NCBI RefSeq assembly: GCF_016808095.1
Contig: NC_068976.1
Coordinates: 11,007,001 to 11,071,000, forward strand
Direction: 5' to 3'
DNA: 64,000 bases
DNA from: Vigna angularis
Taxonomy: Eukaryota; Streptophyta; Magnoliopsida; Fabales; Fabaceae
Part shown: in pieces, positions 53,964 to 64,000 of the stretch
Position numbering within the stretch: the first letter of the stretch is position 1
Layout of the letters: every line of letters starts with the position of its first letter
The notes under the pieces: generated by a model
Database searches by the model: none
Seen by the model: only the letters and a program-made list of their open reading frames with translations
What the model was told of the DNA's origin: nothing
Program-made: the position numbers and the translations under genes

Positions 53964-55588
53964 GCAGTATTTGCAAAGATGAAATCTGTGCCATGAAAAA
54001 CACCAGCGCAGAAAACATTGAAAAGGATGGTTATGATGTAGAATTTGGAGGTGAGGGATACCTCTCTCGGAGCTTGGAAGGAAAGAAGGCCACGGATGTT
54101 AGACTGGCTGCCATAGCTGTTGGAACTGCATCTCGCGGAGGGTTGGGGAAGCTTTCCATCCGAGGAAGCAACATGTGTCGTGGGGTTACTAGTCTTGGTC
54201 TCAGGGCAGTTGCTCATGGATGCCCTTCTTTGAAGTCTTTTTCTCTATGGAATGTTTCTACTGTTGGTGACGAGGGCCTAATCGAGATCGCTAACGGTTG
54301 TCACCAGCTAGAAAAGCTCGACCTTTGCAAGTGCCCTGCTGTTACTGATAAGGCTTTGGCTGCAATTGCAAAGAACTGCCAGAATCTGACCGAGCTTTCG
54401 TTGGAATCGTGCCCTAATGTTGGTAATGAAGGTCTGCGAGCTATTGGGAAGTTCTGCCCCAACCTAAGATCCGTAACCATCAAGGACTGCACAGGTGTTA
54501 GCGATCAGGGAATTGCTGGATTGTTTTCAACTTCTTTGGTTCTGACGAAGGTGAAGCTCCAAGCACTGTCTGTGTCAGATCTCTCTCTAGCCGTTATTGG
54601 ACATTATGGGAAGTCTGTTACTGATCTTGTCCTTAATTGCCTCCCAAATGTCAGCGAGAAGGGGTTCTGGGTAATGGGAAATGGTAGTGGGTTGAAGAAG
54701 CTGAAGTCACTCACAGTTGCATCATGCAGGGGAGTAACCGACATTGGACTTGAAGCTGTAGGAAAGGGTTGCCCAAATCTGAAAATTGCACACCTTCACA
54801 AGTGTGCCTTTTTGTCAGACAATGGGTTGATATCGTTTGCCAAGGCTGCTTCATCACTCGAGAGCCTTCGATTGGAAGAGTGCCACAGAATCACCCAATT
54901 TGGGTTTTTTGGTGTCCTTTTTAACTGTGGTGCAAAATTGAAGTCCATCTCTTTGGTGAGGTGCTACGGAATCAAAGACCTGAATTTGGTGTTGCCGACC
55001 ATTTCTCCTTGTGAATCCCTTAGATCATTGACCATCTGCAACTGCCCTGGATTTGGCAACGCCTCACTCTCTGTACTGGGAAAGCTGTGCCCTAAGCTTC
55101 AGCATGTTGAACTAAGTGGACTCGATGGAGTGACTGATGCCGGGGTTCTTCCACTGCTAGAGAGTTCTGAGGCTGGTTTGGTTAAAGTGAACCTCAGTGG
55201 CTGCACAAATGTCACAGACAAAGTAGTTTCATCCTTGGCCAACCTTCATGGTTGGACTCTTGAGAACCTAAACCTTGATGGTTGTAGAAACATCAGTGAT
55301 GCTAGCTTGATGGCAATTGCTGAAAACTGTGCATTGCTATGCGATCTTGATGTCTCCAAGTGCTCAATCACAGATGCTGGGATAGCAGCCCTGGCACATG
55401 CCCAACAGATTAATCTGCAAATTCTCTCTTTGTCAGGTTGCGCTTTGGTCTCAGACAGGAGCTTGCCCGCCTTGAGAAAATTGGGCCGGACCCTTTTGGG
55501 ACTGAACATCCAGCACTGCAATGCAATTAACAGTGGCACCGTTGACATGCTTGTAGAGCTTCTCTGGAGGTGTGACATCCTCTCGTAA
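53047..55588 (+). CDS. EBF1: EIN3-binding F-box protein (EBF1/2-type)
   Basis: An SCF ubiquitin-ligase F-box subunit of the nucleus that targets EIN3/EIL transcription factors for degradation and so damps ethylene responses. Exon 1 is 53047-53071 (MSKVLGFS plus one base), then a GT-AG intron (53072-53681), and exon 2 is 53682-55588, giving 643 residues, the usual length. The N-terminus MSKVLGFSGGDDFCSGG and the YANPKEAS and VYFPPRKRSRV (basic, NLS-like) blocks are typical. The F-box spans about residues 66-105 (ALPDECLFEIFRRLPAGEDR). Leucine-rich repeats with CPxLxxLxLxxC spacing run from about 155 to 630, including GHYGKSVTDLVL and EKGFWVMGNG. The end CDILS is the family end. One exon carries all LRRs, as in Arabidopsis EBF genes. 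EBF1 versus EBF2 cannot be decided without a tree. The frame is intact. Confidence 0.96.
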
Positions 55589-56345
55589 AGATGGAAGAAT
55601 TAACCTCACAGCAATTTAGGCCAGGATCACATCATACAGGAAGCTTGTTATGCTTAGTGTTGCACAGTAGTCTTTTCTAGGTTCCATTAACAGGTCTTCA
55701 TCATCATCATCATATCCATCATCCAGCTACTCGGTTCCCTTTTTCCGGAGTGTGCAGTCATTTAACCCCCATTTTTGCAGGTTCCTTCAACGGCCCCTGT
55801 TCTTTTTTGGCATCCATTGCCACCTTTTAAATGGCTGCATGTCTCTGAGAACATAGCTACCGGGTTCTGGAGTTAGCAATCTTTGTTACTGGTGTTGGCA
55901 CCTGATGTTTCAACCTCAGCTTTGCATCGGTTTTGCCACCATGTGTGTCCTAGTTTTTTTTCTAAGTTTTTACGGCCACTTGTATCACTCTCCCAGTCCT
56001 TGTTTACCAAATGTTTCTGTGTTTGAACTATGTTCTTCACACGATGTTTGGGTATCATCAGTTTCATTCGAAGGGCAGGTTAGAAGCTCCTAGACTATAT
56101 AGTTGCAGTTGTCAAGTTTGTTGTTATGAAGTCTTTTCTTAAGGGCTTGGCTGTGGCAGCAAGTAATACAGGTCTGCCATAACCACAACCTTTTTTCCCT
56201 CTGGGAAGGGTTGTTTTTTACCAAGTCCTAGTTTTTTAAGGCTTTATTTTTTTTGAACCTGGCACTGCAGCTACTACTTTAGTCAATGGTGTTCGTGTCT
56301 GCCCTTTTTGCTGTATGTTATGAAATGTAATAAAATAAAAATCAG
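55589..56345 (+). promoter_or_regulatory. EBF 3' UTR with repeated poly-U tracts
   Basis: Ten runs of five or more T follow the stop: 55740-55744, 55772-55776, 55803-55808, 55954-55961, 55967-55971, 56191-56196, 56214-56219, 56232-56237, 56247-56254 and 56305-56309. Overlapping AATAAA signals at 56329-56339 mark the likely end of the mRNA. In Arabidopsis, EIN2 C-terminal fragments repress EBF1/2 translation through poly-U motifs in their 3' UTRs; the layout here suggests the same control. A (CAT)n stretch lies at 55697-55725. Confidence 0.65.
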
Positions 56346-58105
56346 TCTCATTTTGAGGCAAAAAAATCATGTGTTGATGTCTCTCAGCCCTTTGATCATA
56401 TCCTTTTTACCAGTTCATGAAGTCATCTTTATTCTAGCGGACAAGCAACCTTTGATACATCTAGATCTCATGAATAGATTTAGCAACCTGTGAACGAGAT
56501 TCCTGCATAGTTAGACTGTGAAAGGATAAATGCCATGAACTTCTGTGATAACACTGGGGATGAGATTCCTTTTTGTGCAGTGTTTGGAGAATGCAAGTGA
56601 AATGAAAGGAGACATAAAATATAAAATAAAGCAAAAGAGAAGAGATAAAGGAAGGGATATTTTTGATTGATAAAAAGGAAAATGGCAAAAGAATAATATA
56701 AAAAAGAATATCTTTAATATTAATGATACAGATATTTTGAAATGTTAGATGAAACTACTCTTGCTGCTTTACAACTGTGAAGTAATTTCAGTTGAGAAAT
56801 TTGAAGGAGTTGAGAGTTTGGGTGAGATATGTTAAAATATAAAAAATAGAGAAATAAAGGAAAGAGATATGAGAAAAATATAAAAAGAATAGAAAGAGTA
56901 GTTAGGAAAAGAGATGTGGATGAAATTGAAAGGTGAGAAAGATGATGAAAGAGGCACATGCAAGTTCACATGCATTGTTTGTGCAAAGCGATGAATGATT
57001 CATGCACCTGAAAATCCGAAGCTTCCCTTTGCGTTTGTGCCACTCAGCTCTGCAACAACAAGACAGGAACAGCAACTTAGAGCCTGGAAAACGCACCCAC
57101 CAAACCCCACCTCTGCCCCCACTCCTTTCATTTCTCTTAGATTCTCAAAACCATAAAATCCAATTATCTAATCACACTCACTTCAAATACTGTTCTTATT
57201 ACTATTACTGATTCATGATCGACAAAAAATATCAAGCATTTCTGATTTTATTCAAATATGTAATTCATGAGGTTTCTTAGTGGTATCATAATCAATTTAT
57301 CGTCAACTCTTGTATGAATATGCTGTCTTAGGACTTTTTCTCCATTAACATCAATTTTTCGATTGTTTACAGAGAACATAGACACAATATTTCTCTCAAA
57401 CTTGTAATCCTTATTATGTCAAACGCTGCTTCTCATTCATGCTCCTTTCTGGTTTCAAATTAAAGAAAAACATAAAGATATTGTTTGATGCTTGTTCTAA
57501 GTGTTGCATCACATAAAGAATATCATTTGAATATTCTATTTATCTTATCTTTCATTTTCTTTTTAACCCATTAACCAGTTTTCCATTTTTCAACTATGGA
57601 TAAACATTCTGAGTCAGTTGTTTAAATAATATTGAAAGATACACGAAAAAAATACAAGGGAATATTTTGAAAGAAAAGTCATGTTATCATATACTTGAAT
57701 GATATGATAAATATATCTTTATAACAAAAAATAAAATAAATTAGTGATATAAGTAATAGTATAACAGTAGAAGAATGAAAGTGTGTGGCAGAAACTGTAG
57801 TGTGAATGAAAAGTTGGAGAAATGCATCGTATTTGTCAGTCTGACAATGAAATTGTAGTTTTTCAAAACTCTGAAATAATATATAATATCTGAATTAAAA
57901 AAATTAATATAAATTTATAATATATAAATAAAATATTATTTAGTTACTAAGTTAATTTTGTAAGATATTTCAAATTTAAATTTATTTATTTTATACAGCA
58001 TAAGAATTTATTTTAATAAATTTATTGTATCAAACGTAGTCTGATTATTTATAAATATTTAGTGACATATATAATATAATATTATATATATATATATATA
58101 TTTTA

Positions 58106-58150
<45 letters not shown>

Positions 58151-59320
58151 TAATTTTCTTTCGCTGAGGTGATACTTGTAAACATGACTTTATTTTTTTA
58201 GAAATTGTTCTTACGTTATTTTTTTTCTATTTATTGTCTTTTGTATAAATTTATTTAATTTAACTGATTATATAAATGGAATTGATAGATTGTTATGACA
58301 TGATTTTGTAGATGTTTATTTAGGAGATTTGATGAAAATATTAAAATTTATGTTAACCTAATGAAAATTGAGAAAATTGAAAAAGTAAGCAAATAAATTT
58401 GTAAATTAAATCAAACACAAATTAATAAAGAAATAAATATTATAATATATCATGTTTATTGATATATAATATACAATCATTAGTGTAATATTACAAAAAA
58501 ATTATAATATTTTCCAATGTCGAGTATATTAGAATTATGTTATTTATGAATTATATAAATATTTTGCCATTTTAATATAAAATAAAAAATGACTTAAAAC
58601 AATTGGTTAATCGTGAAGAAATAAACACTATTTAATTTTTATTTGCTTACAATTATTACAAGTATTTAAATTAAATAAAAATATATATATAAGTTTATCA
58701 TATGTGTGTGTGTAATGGTGGAGTAGAAGAAAAAAAAAATTGTGTAATGGTGGACTAGAAGAAAAAAAAAATTAGAGGAAGAAGAGAGGAAAGAGAAAGA
58801 GGAGGAAAGAGGCAATGAAAAGTAGTGACAAATTCATTTATTTATGCTATTTAAGAAGAAGGAAATTGATAAATAAATATCTAATTTCGTCCCATTTATT
58901 TATTTATCTAGATTTATGTTCTGTTATGTACTATTTTATTTATTTATTTATATTTATATTTAATTATATTTTTTTATTTATATTTCTTGATTTTAATATT
59001 TATTATTTTATTTTTCTTGTAATAAATAAATATGATAAGAATAATCTAAAAAATTTTCTTAAAGAATAATAATGTTATAATAGATAAATATAGAATGATA
59101 TTGTAGTTGGACGTGTAACTCTTCGGGTATGAATTTAAAAATATTTTATTATAGAAGTAATTTTAATAACATACACTTTATTATTTTATTAGTAAAATAT
59201 TTAAATTCTACATACAAATTTATCAAGTTTTACTTCATAAAAAATAAAGTATTCTATTTTCTTTCTCTACACCTTCTCTGATTCTAAATCTTCATTTTTA
59301 AATCTTCATGTATTTATTTA
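56346..59320. other. Intergenic, no gene supported
   Basis: The stretch 57000-57150 is less AT-rich (CGCACCCACCAAACCCCACC and onward) and could be a leader or promoter relic, but its frame at 57002-57211 is low-complexity with no family match. TA microsatellites lie at 58081-58147. The rest is AT-rich. Confidence 0.45.
58081..58147. repeat. (TA)n microsatellite, two blocks
   Basis: Two TA/AT runs are separated by TTTTAATT. Confidence 0.95.
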
Positions 59321-59329
59321 AATATCAAA

Positions 59330-60650
59330 GTACATCATACGACCCTAACAACAAGGTATACAACTATATTTGATCAATTTCTGAATAGAGTAAGTTCATA
59401 TTTTGTCTTCTTTAGAGTTTTTTGAGTAATACGTTACATGGTGTTGAGAGTTTGTCTGTATCTTCTAAGGGATTTAGATGAATGTCTCTTTGGTTAGAAT
59501 TATTAGAGTATGATCAAATCTTTGAAGTGAACTTTTTATGTTCAAATATTGTTTCTTATGTGAGTAGGAGTCTCTAGAGGTCGTGAAACTTATGGTCTTT
59601 GTAGCTTATAATCCAAGTAAGAGGAGTTAATTTATTTTAAAATTGAAACAATTGTTTGTATGATAAGTTGCTTTGGATGAGATATTGGAACTCATTGTTG
59701 TGTTATGAGCAACCCTTGTGATTCTGTATTGTATTTGGGAGATCTATTGAAATTGTTTAGATAAATCAAGTTGCACACTTTGTCCTATCTAAGGTATATT
59801 TTATACTAAACAAAGGTACTTTTGTTCTAAAAAGAAAGAGGAATGACCTAGATAGTTCAAGCAAAGAGTTTGATGTAGTTATACTAGTTTTTGTTTTCTG
59901 CTATACCATTGGGCGAGACCTTGGATAACGTTGGGTGTCAGTGAAAACATTTTTGAGTGAGATGTAGTTCTCATTTCTCGTTGGGTGAACTCAGCAAAAT
60001 AAGCTTCTAGTGATTTGGGGCTATGAAAAAGAATTGTTGAGTGCTAGAGAAATCTATTTTGCAATGAGCATCAAGGGTCCTACTCTTGGAGCACTAAAGA
60101 AAACTATTTTTCAATAAATGCAATAATGTGAGATTGTTAGGTAGTGTATTGAATAAATGATCCTTGAAAAGATTATTATGACTTTACTAGATAATCTAAT
60201 TCACATAAAGGATCATTGGTAAGAGTTGATGGAGATTCCTACAGCGGGATTTGGTGTGAAAGATAACACTTTGATAAGTTACATTGAACTAACCATGTCA
60301 TGTGGAGAGGACTTAGGTCCTAATATATTTGGAGAGAGTAAAGCTAGAGTGATAATTGTCAAAATCTACTAAGTGTCCACATGATAAGTGTAAAATTTTT
60401 AATGATTAATTCAACACAATTCTTTCGAAGAAGTCATATGATGTGAGTCATTGGTAGTTGTATGATTTGAATGTAAATGATGAAGTTAAATTGTGCATAT
60501 GAAATATGTTGTTTACTATTTTAAATATATTAACTTACCTTAGTCTTGTTGATGCTTCTATATGTTATAATCGTGTATTACATGGAAACAAATGATCCTA
60601 TAAGTGGGAGTTCTAGCAATGAACGGCTGAGAGGGTATGGATGAATGCAA
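59330..60650. repeat. Possible retroelement remnant
   Basis: Less AT-rich than the flanks, with words like ACCATTGGGCGAGACC, AACGTTGGGTGTC and CGTTGGGTGAACTC (59920-60000). These recall, in reverse, the GCCCAACG-rich blocks at 44060-44220 and 45670-45880. No LTR ends, primer site or coding frame was identified. Confidence 0.3.
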
Positions 60651-61149
60651 ATAACTATTGTATATGTATATATATCTAAGAATTATATTCCTTAAAATGA
60701 AATTTTGGTTCATATTATAAAGAATGTATGTGTTTCAATATTAATAACTCATTCTCATTAACATTAATGTTTCTTCTGCGTATGACATGTTTGGAATTGC
60801 ATCGATATGATTTTATCATCTGAAAACGTGTTTTCAAACATCTATTTGCCTTATCTTGGTTTTTAAAATATAAAAATGGTCACAGTATTCGTCTTACAAA
60901 TAAAGGAAAGATTTTAAAATAAGAAATACATCAATAATTTCAACTCTTTCATTTAGTGCATTTTGAGGAGGGAAATGGCGGAAGAGAGAAGATTATGAAA
61001 ATTTCATCATTACCTTAACATAAGAAAATGAGTCCAATTTGTCTGCCGACTTTTATATAGTACTTTTGATATACTAAAAAGATTTTTAATATATTTTAAA
61101 ACATCAAAATTAGTTCTTATAATTGTATTTTAAAGACATAAGACACATC

Positions 61150-61739
61150 AGAGGACAATAAAAAAACTCAGGAGAGAATCAATTGCATGGTGGATGTCCA
61201 TGTGTAAAAAAAATAAGAAAGGGTTAAAAGCAAAAATCATAGCGAAAATGTAGTACAGAATGGGAGGAAGAACTGGATTGTTAGTGACAGAAGAATTTGA
61301 TCTGTATGATTCAGCTAGAAGGGTGTCCACAACACAAAAGCTTGTACATGAGACAATGTCAAATTGTTTAACAAAGCAAATGCCTGAACAACTTGAACCA
61401 TCACCAGATAGCAAACTTTTTCAAAATTTTCCTCCAAATAAATTTCCACTAAACAGACAAGTGCTGCTGCATATACCAAAAATAACATCAACTAGAACAA
61501 CCTGCCAAATATTACATGCATTGCTGCAAGTGAGAAAGAGAACAATGAGAACCAAACTGCCAACCTTGGGAGTCAGTAAACACAAAGAAACAATGCTGCT
61601 TGGACATCATCATCACAACTGACAACACAAACCATAATGCAAATTTCCAACCCTTCATTGTCAAATAATTTGAATCATATGCTTCTATAACATCTCACCA
61701 GATGAATCATCATTCTTGGAAACTAACCTGCTGTTTTGC
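61150..61739 (-). other. Probable 3' UTR region of the WDL gene
   Basis: After the stop the minus strand reads GCAAAACAGCAG|GTTAGTTTCC, a good donor. A matching acceptor TTGTCAG lies about 100 nt further on (about 61618). The following less AT-rich sequence to about 61260 is UTR-like. Frames read here on either strand (61148-61622) are unlikely to be proteins. Confidence 0.4.
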
Positions 61740-63979
61740 TCATTGCTCTGTGGCAACAGGTTCTTGTGCCAATGGGGGCAGAGGATTCTCTTCAACTGCT
61801 ATATCAACATTCACATGAGAGTCTTCTTCACTTGGCTTATTATCTGAAGGAACCACATTCAGAGGCACAGCATCATCTGTTTCACTGGACAAGATATTTT
61901 TCTCCTCGGTCGCTGCAATCGTCTCGGTTTTCTCTTCTCCTGTAGCATTGGATATTTTGATATTCTTTTTAGCAGCACGAGATAAGGAAGACTTTTCATC
62001 TTTGGTGGCCTTGGATGATGTAAGTGCAGTTGCTGATTTCGATACATTGTTCTTTTCAGAGGTCAGACGAGAAGGAAGAGATCTTCGAAGCGGTTTCTTT
62101 TGAAGGACAGGATTAGGTCCCTTGCTGGGGTTACTCTCTGACACTTTCTCATCCAGACTTAAGCGAGCTAATCTTGAACTGCTGCTAGTGTTTCCATCTG
62201 ACTCTGAATTAGCAGAAGTCTTCTTACGACCAAACTTGGGAGACTTTGGCCTTGTAGTTGGTATCTACATTAGTAACACCCTTAAGCCAAAGATGCTTAA
62301 TTTTCTAAATGCCAAGAACAAAATTGCATCCTCAAATATACTATAAATTTTTAAAAATGTCAGTGTAAGTGTATAAGTGTTGTTTGATGAGTGTTAATAA
62401 AACTAAATTTGAATGGAAGTGATTTATGCTTTCAGATGTTTTTACTATAAACACTAGTATAATTTTTCTTATCCAGTGCAAATTTAATTTTGGACTAAGA
62501 ACCAATTCCTCAATGTGATATCAAGTGTGTTAACGTTATTTAAGTTGGTTGTTGAACATGACTTAGGATGATCCAACCTAAATCCAAACATACGCTAATA
62601 ATGGTATCCTACAATTGTGAAAATTTCTATATAGGTCTTTACTGATGACTTATGGTTAACTATGTCAATGAATACTCAGTCGTTTGCAAGTCATTCTATA
62701 CTGGTCTTACAACTTGTAGGGACTTCGTTATAATTTTTTTTAATTAGTACGGAACTAATAAAAAATAGTAAAAATTAAAGTAACTCCTTCAAAAGTTTAG
62801 AAGCATACAGATCCTGTTAAGAACTTTTAGACTGGAGGGACCTATGTGAAATCTCGGTGAAGCTACAGGGATCGGAGTAATTTAGCTTTATAAGAACAAG
62901 ATCAAGAATAACAAAATTTCAAAAAATGATTAAAACCACAGTTGCTCACAATACGTTTTGTCAGCAAAGCAAGGAATACAAACAATTCAGGGCAGGGGTA
63001 ACAGAAAACTGAGGTTTTGCCATTTCACCTTGTAGTTAAAATGCTACTAAAAAACCTTCCTCGTTTTACATATGCAAACTATGGAATAACATTCAAATAT
63101 TCACTGATACAAAGCAGATATGTAAAACATGCATACTTGTGGTCAACAAATTTAGCTACTACACTGAGAGCCATCTGCTTGTAGTTATAAAAAAACTCTC
63201 CAAGCGAACATTAACCAGCTTTGGATACACTCAAGCGATTTATTTACCAGTGGTTATAGACGACTAGAAATCATCCAGGAAACCAAAGTATGCAATGATG
63301 TGATGTATGTAGTATCTACAATGTGATAAAATGATATGATATATGTATTATTTACTGTGATCTCCCCACAAATAATGGCCCAACAATCTTACAAAAGAGA
63401 ATTTTTATTAGCAAAGCTGAAATTACATACCAAATCTCCATTTCAAAATGGAAGTATTATTTTATTTTATATCCAATACAATTAATAAATGAATCTACAT
63501 AATGATTCAAGATCAAGCAATTCATAACGACAGGATATTACAGAACAAGCAAGAAACTTAACAAAACAAAGAGCGAGAAATGGGAAAAGTGAGGATAAAG
63601 CTTCCATCTGCAAACAATGCTCTTTACTAATTATTTTTTAGAAGAATATTGCATGCCGTCTCTATCAAACTCCAAGTAGTATGTACGCTTTCATCTTTGC
63701 TTTTGTCTATTTACATGGCGGCACATGCATACAAACACACATGTGAAAATAATTAGTGCAGGCTGAAGGGTACACATGCAAGCAAGTACAAAGAGACACA
63801 TGTGCACACACACATGTGTACGTGCACGTGAGCAAACACAACCACAGAGAAAGAGAGAGAAAAAGGACCTTCTTTAGCTCAACCTTAGGAGGAGCAGGCT
63901 CCTGATAAAAACTTGGCATTGGAGTTGCTTTAAAATTTAGACTCTTCCTAAGCTTCTTAATCTCGGCATCTTGGGTCTC
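61740..63979 (-). CDS. TPX2-domain WVD2-like (WDL) protein, C-terminal part
   Basis: Minus-strand exons 63979-63869 and 62264-61740 (stop TGA 61742-61740) encode the C-terminal 211 residues; the gene continues past the right edge. The first exon reads [20 protein letters not shown] then [17 protein letters not shown], the end of the TPX2/KLEEK microtubule-binding domain of the WAVE-DAMPENED2-like family. The second continues [15 protein letters not shown], then a serine/lysine-rich, probably disordered tail ([31 protein letters not shown]) ending [14 protein letters not shown]. Both joins are phase 0; the donor AAG|GTCCTT is weak but GT, and the acceptor is TAG. These proteins bind and bundle cortical microtubules (family knowledge). 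A GTTAGT donor just after the stop suggests a 3' UTR intron with the rest of the UTR in 61150-61620. Confidence 0.9.
62265..63868 (-). other. Intron of the WDL gene
   Basis: A 1604-nt GT-AG intron between the two visible exons. It contains a CA/TG-rich, AC-repeat-like stretch at 63720-63845 (CACACACATGTGTACGTGCA) near its 5' end. No nested gene or transposon was recognised. Confidence 0.75.
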
Positions 63980-64000
63980 CTATAAAAGGGATTAAAAGAT

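Noticed and set aside
57002..57211. A 69-residue frame in a less AT-rich patch downstream of EBF.
   Set aside because: Low complexity, no known family, and no supporting exon signals.
61260..61622. A 120-residue plus-strand frame ending in a histidine run.
   Set aside because: It lies antisense to the probable 3' UTR of the WDL gene and has no family resemblance.

Overview
The window reads as nuclear DNA of a flowering plant. It is very AT-rich, its genes have introns, and most of it is transposon debris. A phaseoloid legume (Vigna/Phaseolus type) is my best guess from the look of the repeat families and the proteins; this is an inference and no database was searched.

Genes. Only three credible protein genes are present. 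(1) An EIN3-binding F-box protein gene (EBF1/2 type, ethylene signalling) is complete at 53047-55588 (+), with one 610-nt intron after codon 8, a candidate EIN3 site upstream, one overlapping upstream ORF and a U-tract-rich 3' UTR. (2) A small Gag1-like clamp (former DUF4050) protein gene lies at 21677-23156 (+); four exons are visible, one intron is GC-AG, and the start codon lies in an unresolved upstream exon. (3) The C-terminal part of a TPX2/WVD2-like (WDL) microtubule-protein gene lies at 61740-63979 (-) and runs off the right edge. A frame-broken N-terminal fragment of a class VIII myosin lies at 2880-3251.

Mobile DNA. Four large solo LTRs (2.45-2.9 kb) each have a perfect 5-bp target duplication: A 8108-10932 (+), B 12948-15398 (+), C 26782-29326 (+), D 34664-37548 (-). 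A sits inside a 1.7-kb Mutator-type element (7278-11840, 9-bp TSD, ~280-bp TIRs) that seems to carry captured gene pieces. D contains a 305-bp foldback MITE with a 9-bp TSD. A second foldback MITE lies at 29357-29732. A TRIM family has one full copy (21038-21427) and two deletion derivatives. There is also a small CACTA element (1064-1646), a hAT-like pair, a decayed gag-bearing retroelement (37.7-41.8 kb), several minisatellites and long (TA)n tracts.

Most interesting signal. All four LTRs carry the same module. An AG|GTAAGGG splice-donor-like site lies about 510-585 bp from the LTR start. The sequence overlapping it is the reverse complement of a site 1.3-2.0 kb downstream, and an acceptor-like AG follows that second site by 67-71 nt in every copy. 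The arms differ between the LTRs but stay complementary, with a shared bulged A. This suggests a conserved RNA structure at the ends of an intron-like segment inside the LTR. LTR A also has five tandem 96-97-bp units, each holding a hairpin whose stem shows a compensatory base-pair change.

The remaining stretches (1-719, 3700-6250, 15400-19500, 30030-34660, 47450-52600, most of 56.4-61.1 kb) are AT-rich and show nothing I can support as a gene. No tRNA, rRNA or CRISPR array was seen.
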